A stretch of 64,000 nt of DNA from Heligmosomoides polygyrus polygyrus (taxonomy: Eukaryota; Nematoda; Chromadorea; Rhabditida; Heligmosomidae), in NCBI GenBank assembly GCA_947396885.1, contig OX377205.1, positions 74,620,969 through 74,684,968 on the forward strand. The letters are read 5' to 3'. The position numbers and the translations under genes were made by a program. Below are positions 32,721-43,440 of this stretch, one piece after another. The notes below the pieces were generated by a model, which worked only from the letters and a program-made list of their open reading frames with translations, was not told where the DNA came from and ran no database searches. Position 1 is the stretch's first letter. Each line of letters starts with the position of its first letter.

Positions 32721-33030
32721 CGGTTGGTCCTGGTGAAAGTTCTGGTTCACGAAACTTACCAGGGAATGCCTTCAGCTTCGCATGGGACTTCGGGGAGTGA
32801 CCTATGTCGCGTGAAAGAGCTTGAAAGCCTTATCACAATTGTATACTCAAAAATTGCTAAGTAGTTCTTCTAAGCGAACACTGGCTGGGGAATTTCGGTT
32901 GTGTACTGCTTGTCGCGTGTGCTGATGAACCGTTGGGTATAGCATTGCATAATCATCGAGCCATAAGCAAAGTTGCTAGTGGTGGTGGGGGGGGGGCGGG
33001 GGGGGGGGGGTGGTTTGGCGCAGTGGAAGT

Positions 33031-33230
33031 NNNNNNNNNNNNNNNNNNNNNNNNNNNNNNNNNNNNNNNNNNNNNNNNNNNNNNNNNNNNNNNNNNNNNN
33101 NNNNNNNNNNNNNNNNNNNNNNNNNNNNNNNNNNNNNNNNNNNNNNNNNNNNNNNNNNNNNNNNNNNNNNNNNNNNNNNNNNNNNNNNNNNNNNNNNNNN
33201 NNNNNNNNNNNNNNNNNNNNNNNNNNNNNN
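33031..33230. other. Assembly gap, exactly 200 N, at the inner edge of arm A
   Basis: The gap follows a G-rich run (about 32,985-33,010) and begins exactly where the left arm would continue into the terminal repeat seen at 36,814. Size is nominal. Confidence 0.99.
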
Positions 33231-34545
33231 AGTTATGAATATTTTTGTGAAGCCACTTCAATTTTTTCGCACAAAAATTGAACCAGCAGCCACGCGTGAC
33301 GACTCCTTTTCTGGAAAACTATTTTTACACCGTGAGAAACTGCGTTTTATCTACTTTACGAAATGCTAAAAGAATTTTCAAAATTCGAAAAACTTACCGA
33401 GTTATGAACCTTTTTGTGAACGTTCAATTTTATGCTCCGATGACGTTGGTACAAAGTCGACCAGAGGTCGATTCAACCTGTTCTATCCACAAAATCACAA
33501 TTTTTTCACAGTGAATTGATTAAAACTTCTAGGTTCTTGTGGCTAACTTTTATCCGTATGGGTGATCTGCTTCGGCTAAAAAATAATATTTTCATGAAAA
33601 ATGAGAATTTTGTATGCGATCCATCCTCGTAATATCTTCATTGCAGCGGAGAAGCATAGTTTTTATTGTATGTTAAGCACGACTTAAAATTTTATGTGAT
33701 ACAATTCCAATCTCTGTCGTCCTGTCCTTCAGTAGGCAGAAAAAAATTTTCCAGCGAGGAGTCCATCCATATTTCAATTGCGATTGATCATGTCAGAGAA
33801 AGCAGTAGCCGCATGTAAACTGCCGTAACACGAGATTTTTTGGGGCTCCTGGAAAATTCATAAAGCTTTAGTAGAGTGTTTTCTATGCGTGTTTTCTATG
33901 CTTTAAAAGGCAGTTTCTAAAAGTAACATGTTCCATGTGATTAGTGTGTCGATATCTTTTCGGTAAATCGAGACGTCTGATCATATAGAATATCGTTTCA
34001 GAGAAACATAGTTTTATCACTGTGTGTCAAACGGGCTTAAAATTTTAGGGAGTACGATTTCACTTTCTGATGCTGTTTGCTGCAGGAGAGAAATTACTTT
34101 TCAAGCAAGTCCGTCCTTCGGTTGCCATTCCGTCATCGACTCGAAGAGCGCTTCAAAAATCTTGTAGTGAGAGCACTTAGGTCGTCATCAGTAATTTACA
34201 CTTGAAATTTTATAGAGTGCAATTCTGGAAGTATATGTCGCTCATCAGGCAGAAAACTACCGTGTCCATGACGTCCTGGGAAAATCCGAAAAAATGAAAA
34301 TCTCTCTTTGACTATAAATCTGCAGACTGGAAATCTTTATTTTTCACTGCAGAGTAATCGGCATTAAAAAATTTTTTTTTGATATTCAATCCTATTTTTT
34401 TAACTCCAGGAAAGCAAGTGCTTGTAAATCTCCGCATTGTCGTCGTCATACCTAGAAAAACAACTTATTAATAGATGCAAACATCATCTAAAAAGACGGA
34501 CAGACGGACGGACCGACACAGCCGCTTACTCTTTTATATATAGTA
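33231..34545 (+). repeat. Repeat U, most complete copy
   Basis: It contains the window-start sequence (33,990-34,219), is similar to 4,214-5,240 inverted, and ends in GACGGACAGACGGACGGACC...CTTTTATATATAGTAG. It has tandem AGTTATGAAYWTTTTTGTGAA words at the 5' side (33,231 and 33,401). Noncoding; class unknown. Confidence 0.75.
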
Positions 34546-35180
34546 GCATTTATGCTAAACCCACGCACTAAACCTGACGCGAAGCCATGATAGAACATCA
34601 TTTGTGAATGAAGTGCGGATTAGAGCAGTTGATAGGATCATATAGAAAGAAGAAACTTCTGATGTTTTTACCAGATTAGTACTGTACTTCACAGCAATAG
34701 GGAATGACTTTTCAAAGAGCGGTAAAAGAAAACTTGCAACTTATTCAAAGAAGAGCTCGAAGTGGTTCGGCAGTTGTGGCAGGTATTTCTTTTCAGTGGT
34801 GTGTTGGAGATTGTCGCCAGACAAATGTCAAGTAGTGGTGCATTACTTGAAAGTTTTCGAAATCGAACAAGTGCAAGTCAAATTTTAATGAAAACCCTCT
34901 CCCTAGGTAGATGGCTGATAATATTGATCGATGTTTCAGAAAATTTATTTTTAAAATTAGTGAACGTCTGCTTCAATCTGTCTACACAGTTAATAGAGCT
35001 TCGCTTCTGAATTTAGGTATTGAGCAGTGGTTACTGTGGGGTACCCTCACAATAAGCAAGGGATGTTTAGTTACCTTCATATGATGATTTACATACTGTT
35101 CTCATTCGTTTCGTTTAAAACGGACCACGAGAAAGCAAACTTGACCATTTTCATCCTTTTATTTATTTTATTTTCTCTTA
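34546..35180. other. Spacer sequence, unassigned
   Basis: AT-rich, with one 82-codon plus-strand frame (34762-35010) of no recognisable family. No repeat match elsewhere in the window. Confidence 0.4.
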
Positions 35181-35184
35181 GGGA

Positions 35185-35330
35185 CTTGAAGATTACTGGT
35201 GTTCACCCTGATCTAGCGCTGGATCGGGAAAGGTGGCGTCATGACACCAGAATGGCGGACCCCGCTACGATGCGGGAGAAACGCTGAAGAAGAAGAACAA
35301 GAACAAGAACAAGAACAAGAATTCTTATCA
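35185..35330 (+). pseudogene. RTE 3' terminus with (GAACAA)n tail
   Basis: Thirty-four codons (DLKITGVHPDLALDRERW ... DPATMREKR, stop at 35,285) equal the last residues of the fragment at 24,196, followed by GAAGAAGAACAAGAACAAG repeats. A severely 5'-truncated RTE insertion, in the spacer of the core mirror, so it has no counterpart in the arms. Confidence 0.9.
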
Positions 35331-35782
35331 GCGACTTTTTGGTATTGTTTCTGCTAAATCCTAGATTTACTCGCAGACCTAAGAAGTGCTAAGAATTTGA
35401 GAATTTAATGGCCATTCAAACAATCTAAGCTTTTGTTAGAGAACTATTCACAGGTCAAAGGGCGTATAAGGTTTCATTCGAAAGGAACCTAACAAGAACG
35501 AAAAATAAAAGACGAAGGAGGGAAAGCTTGGCAAGAAAGGATTCTAGCTTGGTCCGAAAACAACACGATAAATGAATATTGGTTCACCCTTGATTAACTT
35601 TCGGTGAAACTGAAAATATTGTTGTACTACGTCAAGTATTTCTAACGATTTATTTCTAACGACGAAATTTCGGATATCCTTTACGCACACCACTAGTAAG
35701 CTGCTCCCTCAACTTACATTTCTGGCTGGCTCTGTTGTTTCTGACTGGTGAACGCATGAAATAAGGTTCCTCACAATGCCGT

Positions 35783-36947
35783 ACTGGCCGGGGGAAGTTC
35801 CGTGGTCTTGTTCCGTGCGTTGATGAAGCGTTGGGTGGAGCGTTGCGTAATCAGCGCAGCCATTAGCAAACTCGATTGTTGAGAGGGCGACGCAGTGGAA
35901 GTGTTCTCGCGTTCTCGCTTTGCAGGAAGCCGGTGACGGGTTTGGTCCCCATCAGCGCGGGTGTTCTTAGATTTTGCGCCTTATCTTCAGAGATAACCTC
36001 TATCCTCTTTCCAACACATTTTTTAGCTAACAGCTGGCAACAACTATCATATACCATTGCCGAGCTCATTGAAATGGAGTGGTAACAAATTTCGATTTTC
36101 ACGTACGGTGAGTCAAATCGAATACAAAATTCGTGATCATCGCTCCAAATAACCTCCATGCGAATTTGGTGCTTATGACCTCATCCCACTCACTCTCACT
36201 TCAAGCCTTGAACAGACGAGGTTCGCATTTTGGCCACCTTTGTCGATCAGGGGTGATGACCGAACTGCGAAGCCATTCAGGATAAAAATTGATTTACGCT
36301 TTGGAAAGGCTACACTATAAGTCAAATTATCGAGGATTTCGATTCAATTGTTTTTTAACAGTAAAGAGAAGTATCAGTTTTCAACTTGTGAACATTATAT
36401 TTTGCCTACACATTTTTTTGCAATCTCTTATCATTGTTGAGGGTTGGTACATCGGTAGCCACCCTAACAAGATAGACGATGACTCCGTTCATATGAAGAA
36501 AAACATCTGGTATTTCAATTTGGCACCGCCTTTTCATCGTGAAGCGGCTCGGCTGTTCGAAAAGCAAAAGGCACATGTACTGTACGACCAGCGAGGTCAA
36601 AAAATTATTTCGGCCATACTTCGACTATGAACCAGGAAACGGGAAGAACTCGGAAAAGTAAATGATAGTTGCTAGCTGGTGTTTGCTCAAACAATTGGTT
36701 CAAATGTGTTGGAAATGAGGATAAAGAGTGTCATTCTCGTTAAGGCACAAAATGCAAAAAGACCAAGATCGATGGGGACCAAACCCGTCACCGTCTTCCT
36801 GTAAAGTGAGAACACTTCCACTGCGCCGCACCCCCCCCCCCCACCACTGGCGACTTTGCTTCTGGCTCGATGATTATGCAACGCTCCACCCAACGGTTCA
36901 TCAGCGCACGCGACAAGCAGTAGACAACCGAAATCCCGCCAGCCAGT
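35783..36947. mobile_element. TIR element of about 1.2 kb at the inner edge of the right arm
   Basis: The segment starting ACTGGCCGGGGGAAGTTCC is matched inverted by ...GAAATCCCGCCAGCCAGT, with about 250 bp of inverted similarity on each side (35,783-36,030 and 36,690-36,947), including GTTGGGTGGAGCGTTGC and GCAGTGGAAGTGTTCTC. Only the right terminal repeat is shared with the left arm (32,881-33,030). The interior carries a 113-codon frame at 36,289-36,630. Confidence 0.65.
36289..36630 (+). CDS. Hypothetical reading frame inside the TIR element
   Basis: A plus-strand frame of 113 codons ending in TGA. The second half (GWYIGSHPNKIDDDSVHM ... FHREAARLFEKQKAHV) has mixed, soluble-protein-like composition, unlike the AT-rich first half, and follows a pyrimidine-rich CATTTTTTTGCAATCTCTTATC tract. 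It could be a captured terminal exon or part of a decayed transposase, but I recognise no family. The first ATG may not be the true start. Confidence 0.25.
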   Translation: MIYALERLHYKSNYRGFRFNCFLTVKRSISFQLVNIIFCLHIFLQSLIIVEGWYIGSHPNKIDDDSVHMKKNIWYFNLAPPFHREAARLFEKQKAHVLYDQRGQKIISAILRL

Positions 36948-37117
36948 GTTCGCTTAGAAGAACTACTTAGCAATTTTTGAGTATACACTTGTGATAAGCC
37001 TTTCAAGCTCTTTCACGCGACATAGGTCTCTCCCCGAAGTCCCATGCGAAGCTGAAGGCATTCCCTGGTAAGTTTCGTGAACCAGAACTTTCACCAGGAC
37101 CAACCACATACCAACGT

Positions 37118-37264
37118 TGCTTCGAGAAAAACCTGGACCAACGATATGACGCTGTTATTGTCCCTCGAGCGAGGAAGATGCATTGGAGCACTGTGGCATG
37201 CGACAGGGACGAATGGAGACGCTCCCGGCGCCCACTCGAGCAATTCGATAATCATGGGGCGATA
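37118..37264 (+). pseudogene. RTE C-terminal tail (right arm)
   Basis: In one plus frame it reads FEKNLDQRYDAVIVPRARKM, then HWSTVACDRDEWRRSRRPLE, resembling the end of RTE reverse transcriptases of the family with the HWNTLACNRDEWRRC ending at 44.9 kb. No upstream domains. Mirror of 32,562-32,720. Confidence 0.7.
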
Positions 37265-37765
37265 GGTGTTACATTTGACACAGTAGAAAACCTCAGGCAG
37301 TAACACTGAACCTTTAAGACAACATCCGACTTTCGGCTCACTATGTTCGATAGTTTTATCTTAACTATGACACTTAAATTTTCCTTTGAACCTCACCGTG
37401 AAAACGAGCTCTCCTTCCACACCTCGAAATGTTTTGCAAACCATTCTCATCAAAGCTGTGATGCCTCCTCCCCTCAGCATTCTTATCTCTGTTTCTGTTC
37501 ATGTTTATTTAAGTCTTTTGCAAATAGCAGATCAGTACTCATTGGAGAGCTTCGCTGAATCCTGGGAAATTTTCCTGACAAAGGAGCTTTATTGGATGGG
37601 AAATATGTAAGATAACGTGTAAGACAACACACATATTGTCTCCTTGCTCTACGTAGAAGAGGCAGAGTGAACGGCTGCGAGAGGCACTGCTGGCTGCAGC
37701 CGCCAGATGATATTTTCTAGGTGAGGCTCTGTGTAAACTTCTTGAGGAATACCATTCTAGGGTTA

Positions 37766-37884
37766 GGCCTATGTCATACCATCGCCCACCCCGAGCGAAG
37801 CCTAAAGATAGTCTCCCATATCGACTCATCGCTTCGCCCGATCGATATGAGAGCTTCGGGGTGAGCGGTGGTATGACATAGGCC
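37766..37884. mobile_element. PIF/Harbinger-like MITE, TTA target duplication (right arm)
   Basis: Mirror copy of 31,929-32,063: ends GGCCTATGTCATACCATCGC and GCGGTGGTATGACATAGGCC, flanked by TTA at 37763-37765 and 37885-37887. It is 16 bp shorter than the left-arm copy. Confidence 0.8.
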
Positions 37885-38439
37885 TTATGTGGTGTGAAAA
37901 GACTCCATCTTCAACAATCTTCAAAGCACATGATGATAGCCTAATGATAGCTAGCACAGAATGATAGCTAAATGATAGTCGATCCTATAAGGGCTCTGCT
38001 GGTTGTTGACCAATCATTCTGGAGCAGAATGAAACACCGGTTGTATCATCTTCTTGCACTGCTGTTTTTGGTGAGCTAGTGTTTGCTTAACTCATGGAGC
38101 ATAGTTTTTTTAATGAAAATTTTGAAGTGTCTGTGCTCAGGCTGCGTCACTGGTCGTCCACTGTGAGGCCCTATCAAGAGATAGAAGCCCGGAACGTGAG
38201 ATGAAAAACCAGAAATTACAGCGACAGAACCCGCTGCTGGGACCAAAACCAGACCCCTCGAGGCAAGAAACTCTGAAGGCGTCTCAATATTCAACAATAT
38301 AGCGTATTCTTGTTTCGAAGGAGTGGTAGAGACGCAACGCAGAGACGTATTATTAAGTGCATAGCAAAAACTTGAAAGTTTTAGCAGCAGTTTTAAGAAC
38401 AGGAATGCGACATCAGAAAGGTGTTGTCGCTCCGCCTCG

Positions 38440-38551
38440 TAATTGTCTTCAGACCAACATTTCTGCGCCTGATTTATCGCAATCACTCGTAGGTGCAAGG
38501 GCATGGATGCCTGGACCAAGACACTATGCCCTCCTGCGAAACAAGCTGTAG
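38440..38551 (+). pseudogene. Penelope-like fragment (right arm)
   Basis: The plus strand reads LQTNISAPDLSQSLVGARAW then MPGPRH, similar to the pre-GIY-YIG segment at 43,056. The long antisense frame 38,076-38,723 over this region is a shadow of the repeat. Confidence 0.6.
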
Positions 38552-38841
38552 GAGGACTCCACAGGTGAAAAAGACAAGTAGCGGCAGTCGTTAATCTATA
38601 AAGATTGATAATAGCATAATTGGTAATGTACAGAGCACCGCAATTTTTTTTGCATTGTTTGACTGCTAATAAAATGATTTGCGCTTGAAATAACGTAAAC
38701 AGCTTGATCGGTTTAGACAGCAAATGAATTTTGGGGTATGTTTGGCAGGTCCGCTACATTGTGGTACACGTCATTGGACGCTGGACACCATAACGTCGGC
38801 AATGCTGAACCTGTAATTCACGAGCGCTATCCGACTGCGGT

Positions 38842-38883
38842 AGATTCCTTACATAACTAATTAGATAATAATGTAAGGAATCT
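38842..38883. repeat. Collapsed hairpin, counterpart of 30,862-30,972
   Basis: AGATTCCTTACAT and ATGTAAGGAATCT remain as 13-bp arms around AACTAATTAGATAATA, while the left arm has 50-bp arms. The missing part is the inner stem and loop. Confidence 0.9.
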
Positions 38884-38968
38884 AAAACACTCACCCTTTC
38901 CCGGGGCCCTGCAATCCAAGGAAAAAAGTTTAATATAAGAATATAATAGCTGAACTTAAGGGTGGGAG

Positions 38969-40418
38969 CAGGGATGAGCGGATAATGAAATTTTGAAAAC
39001 CGGATAACGATAACGGATAATTTTGTCCGAAAATGGCCGGATAACGGAAAAACGGATAGCGAACAAACAACTAAAATTAAAACTCGTTTTAAATTGCACT
39101 AATTTCAACAACAGATTAGGACTTAAAGCACTGTTAATTTATAAGCCATTTCTAGATATTTTAGTACTGTTTTTAAACGTTTCTCAGTCGCCACATTAAC
39201 GATGCTCTATGGGTTTTTCTGCACATCCGTAGGGAGACAAACGCACAGCAACATACCCACCTTTCACCTGCTTCCAAGGGGTCGGTTGGGTTGTCTTATT
39301 TATCAGCCTTACTCTGCGCTCAACTTTTTTTTCATTTAGAGCAGTTGAAAAATAGAGTAGTCCTTAGAAGAGCAATTCTTCCGATGTCTCTGGAAGAATA
39401 AGAAGTCAGGAGACATCCAGTCAAACAAACTTCACATAGCGATCTTGTCCTGCACATGCTATGAACCGTTATTGTTGTTGCTGCTCGATAGCACCCCGAG
39501 ATCCAAGGTACATCAACGTGGAATTATCTGGGATGGATGAAATACTAACTTTTGGGCAGTAACTGCAAGCGATTGTGTATGGGAAACGCACACTCAAAGA
39601 GTTATGACATCCAGACCTTCTGGACCTGAGGAAGAATATCCGACTTAGCCCCAAAATGGAGGTATTCCCTATCTTGCATAAGTTTCACAAAAAACTCACA
39701 AATTAAAACAAATCTACATGTCTTCAGAACCTACGATTATAAGTTTGTTTAGTAGTTTATTGCTCCCCCAGAATTTTTTAATGAAGAAATTGCTTACCCT
39801 ATGTATTTGGATTAATCCTATTTCTTTTGCTAGTATTCATCGCTGTACTGCAGTATTTTTTGATAATTCACGACAGCATATGGCTAAAAAGGTACCATTA
39901 CCGCCTGCAATCATATCGAACATACTGCAATCGTGCAGCCACAAATGATACGATGGAAAGATCGGCGGTAAAAAAAAAACTCTTCCCAGGATGCGGCTCT
40001 CCACTTTTGATGATTGCTAGTAGCAGTTTGTATGCCTTCTTGGTCAGCACATGACTTGAGATGAATGAACAATGCTGTGCTAAGTAGGCCTCATATAAGT
40101 ATGGTACAGGCTTAGAGGGCCTTCTGCAAGGCTGGAAGTTAGATATCTTTAAAACTGTGTAGCCAGTCTCCAAGTGAGGAAATTTCAATTAACACTTATA
40201 GATTTCAATACTTCCGTTGTTTCTGACGACCACTCTTATGATCGTGAAGGATCCTGTACATAGTCCACCCATCACCACGTCGAAAGCTAAGATTCAGCTA
40301 ATTTGTTGTTCGTTATCCGGCCCAAAATCGCCGGATAACGAACAACAAAACGGATGGGCCAAAACCCCCCGGAAGCCGGATACCGGATAATGGATAACGA
40401 TTAATCCGCTCATCCCTG
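38969..40418. mobile_element. hAT-like element (right arm)
   Basis: Mirror of 29,267-30,774: starts CAGGGATGAGCGGATAATG and ends TTAATCCGCTCATCCCTG, flanked by GGTGGGAG and GTGGGGAG. 1,450 bp, about 60 bp shorter than its partner; no transposase. Confidence 0.8.
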
Positions 40419-41063
40419 GTGGGGAGTCGCTGTCCTGTAGGCTTTTCAGCTTTTCAGCTGCTGATACTTTACCTGGAATTTACTACTATTTGGTCAAAGA
40501 CTTCCCGGCGGTTGATTGAGCTGAAAGACGGAATGAGTGCTACAAAGAGGATTAGGAGGCTCAGTTGACGGAGTAAGCTGATACGTTAAAACGAGAATGT
40601 CCGAGAGTCAGATTCGGCAGTGGATGACCAACACCCTGCCGGTGATATCATTATAATTGTCACTTATTGCACTTCACACACCAGCATTACTACGTCCAAG
40701 AGCTACACACCACGCTTGTGTTCCACGGTAGACCCTGCTGGATGTCATAGCCCTCATTTCCGAAAAGGTCTTTTTAGATTCCTTATATAATTATCTAATT
40801 AGCTATATAATTTTTTGGCGAAATCTTTTCACCCACCATAGTCGGATAGCGAGGATCCACGTCCTCCTCACGTCTTTAACGTCAACGTCAGGACGTCAGT
40901 GGCGCAGTATCGGTGAACTTTGTGTCTATAGTACAAGAGAAATGCGGGAGGTGGTCGCAGCTTACTGCGCAGTTCGTCCAGAGAACCGAACAAGTTAAGC
41001 AATTGTGCGTGGGCGAAATTGTGGCTATTCAGGAAGAAATTCGCGCAGCCGCGTGCGGTAGCG

Positions 41064-42130
41064 TTACGTCATAGAAATGAGCCGTAGTCTTTTGCAGTCT
41101 GCGCTCTCGTAGCTTAGAGATCGCGCGTCGGCGTCCACGTTGACATGGCACTCCCGGCAACCACATCGTGGTGCAGTGGCACGCTTCATGCAGGGAGGCG
41201 GTGGTTTGGTTTTCCTGCGTTGTGGCATATTTATACCTCGGCTGAATAATCGGGATTTGAGGAGCTTCGACGTGCAAGCAACTTTGAGGCGTTTTTTGCG
41301 TATTTTTCCGTTTCGCCGCTCGAAGAGTGCAGAACCCAGCTGCGCACTCCCCTGAGCGCGCAGGGCTAAGAAGGAAAGATTTTGCGCTCTGTGGAAAAGA
41401 TGTGTGAGAACGATCACGCGGATGTCAACTCGTTGGTTCAAATATTGCGGCAGGTGCGCGCGTTTGATGAGCACTCGCGTTTTAGCGGCGGAAGGATAAC
41501 CGCCATCAGAATTTAGAGCGAACGCTCTGGAGGACATTAAGCTGAGACTAACATGTGAAACTCTTCCGCCTTCTCGTTCTCTGGGTTTCCATCGTTTGCT
41601 TCCAAATCGGCGCAGTTAGGGTCACGAGCACGATCCTGAAACACACCCCCGGATGAGTACCGTTAGGCGCGCGTTGGCGATGGAGCGTGAAATCTTTCAT
41701 TCCCAGCATTATACCACCTCTCGTCGCCCAGGGAATGCGGATCGCAGGGTACTTCGCGCTTCGAGTGCAGAACCAGGCTAGGGAATGGACTCCAGGAGGG
41801 TGCCATCCAAGCTGCTCATGTGGAAACTGCTGTTGTCACTCAGGGGAGTCCGCAGCAGGGTTCTGCGCCCTTTGAGCGGCGAAACGCATTCGGCTGGAAA
41901 AATGCGCAAAAAATGTCTCAAAGTTGCGTTCACGTCGAAGCTGCTCAAGTCTCGCGTAGTCAGCTGCCACAACGCTGGGGAACAGAACCTCACCTCGTTC
42001 ACACCAAGGGACCCACTATCCAGTGCACCATGATCCACTTCTCGAGATGGCCATCGCGGGCGCACATGAGATCGATCGAATGTCACGATGGACGCCGACG
42101 CACGATCTCTAAGCTAGAAGGGCGCAGACA
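41064..42130. repeat. Nested TIR-like unit (right arm)
   Basis: Mirror of 27,487-28,583. The two ends at about 41,064-41,370 and 41,840-42,130 are inverted relative to each other. Coding frames here (82-162 codons) overlap in several frames and show no domain. Confidence 0.7.
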
Positions 42131-42939
42131 GCCTTCTATCACACTTTCTCTCCATCGCTAACCGGGGGGGGGGGACGGTCATGAGGTACACCCACCTCCT
42201 GCTGGGGCGTGCGATCTTCCTCTCATCCCCCTTACTCACCCACCCCAACCCCTAGGCTCACCAAGAGTCTAACGGCTGCCTTACGAAACCTTTGACACGC
42301 AAAACAAAAGTTTAAGGGCCACAGAACAGCGGTGTACGCCCTGACGCCACGCTCCCCAGCAGGGGGTGGGGGTAGCTCCTGTCTCGCTGATAGGCTCGGG
42401 GGTGGGAGGTTACCATGTAGGACAGCGCTACACAACGTATATGTACGTGCCTTCCTATCAAGGCAAATATCGAGTATGTACATGGTGACCTCCCCCCAAC
42501 CCCTCCCGAGCTTATTTGTGCCCCCAAATTTAGACGGACCCGTGGTACGACCTTTGTTGGTCGCAGTCAAGAGGGAAATGGCTTTTTGCGGCACAGCTGG
42601 CAAGCGCACCGATGAGTTGAAATTTGCATGTAAAGGCGTGTATAGACGTGAATTACTCCAGTGCAGCCTAACTGTCGTTATAGAGCTTGGATGCAATGAC
42701 GTGTGAGACACGTCGTGCATGAACGAGGGGCAATTCTCCAGAGTGGTCTTGGTGTCTAAAAGGATTCAGCCAACGTATAGTTTTATGTCTCGTATTTTAG
42801 ATGGAATCGTCAGCCGTCACCTCCTCGAGCACCCTCGCCACCACCAAAACCACCGAGAGGAATACCACGCCAGCCACGACCATCAGAAGGAGGGGGCCTC
42901 TGGGGTTAAATCGTAACCTAATCTTGTTCCAATAAATTG

Positions 42940-43440
42940 GTGGAGATGCTATTGTTGTTGAATTCATTGCACGAATTTGTAGATTTGAGCAGTCGCTTCA
43001 AAAAAAAAATGCGCATCAGATAGGAATTGGCATTCCACTTCTTAACTATTTTCACATGAACATTTCTGAATCAGATTTATCTCAGTCTTTTATCGGCGCA
43101 AGGGCACAGATACCTAGAGCAAGACTGTCGCTATCTGACCGTTCGGAAGTGAGGAGGCTGAATGACATCGGGGTGTATCTCATTACCTGCAAGCAATGTG
43201 GAGGGAGGTATATCGGGGGGGGGGGGGGGGGGGGAACGGGCAATCCCCTTTGTACGAGGGTTAAGGAACGCGTGGAAGGCCTAAGGAAGTCCAAAGTGTC
43301 TACCCCTTTGGGGGAGCCCAGGGTCCGATCATAACGGCCACCCGAACCATTGCGCCACGGCGGCGCAATGGTTCGGGTGGCCGTTATGATCTTGGCACGC
43401 GAGCGCGACATCTCAGCACGCAGAACACTCGAACACAATT
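42940..43440 (+). pseudogene. Penelope-like element, GIY-YIG endonuclease (right copy)
   Basis: Plus-strand counterpart of 26,180-26,815. It reads NISESDLSQSFIGARAQIPR, GVYLITCKQCGGRYIG, a polyglycine run from 20 G (43215-43234), then TRVKERVEGLRKSKVSTPL. At 43,327 the frame runs into an inverted insertion (43,327-43,391) and stops; the following LARERD region continues only in the left copy's arrangement, and homology ends at 43,432 where block B starts. Dead copy; family assignment firm. Confidence 0.85.
43327..43391. repeat. Perfect 30-bp hairpin created by an inverted templated insertion
   Basis: Arms 43327-43356 and 43362-43391 are exact reverse complements with a 5-nt loop. The left genomic arm (26,380-26,420) has this 30-bp sequence once. 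The right copy therefore gained an inverted duplicate of its neighbour. Confidence 0.95.

Larger units (their letters stand above)
26337..33030. repeat. Core mirror arm A, left (partner 36,814-43,432)
   Basis: About 6.7 kb are repeated in reverse complement at 36,814-43,432. The sum of paired coordinates drifts from about 69,827 near the spacer to about 69,740 at the outer end, so only small indels separate the arms. Shared content in order: Penelope-like nuclease, nested inverted repeat, hAT-like element, hairpin, Penelope fragment, Harbinger-like MITE, RTE tail and the edge of a TIR element. Substitutions are scattered along the arms, so they are not one sequence assembled twice. Confidence 0.95.
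36814..43432. repeat. Core mirror arm A, right (partner 26,337-33,030)
   Basis: Reverse complement of the left arm with scattered substitutions and short indels. Arm-specific changes include an inverted templated insertion at 43,327-43,391, loss of most of a hairpin at 38,842-38,883, and a different interval near 42,430-42,540. Confidence 0.95.

Noticed and set aside
38076..38723. 215-codon minus-strand open frame
   Set aside because: Antisense to a Penelope-like fragment and mirrored in the other arm with different length; composition gives no family signal.
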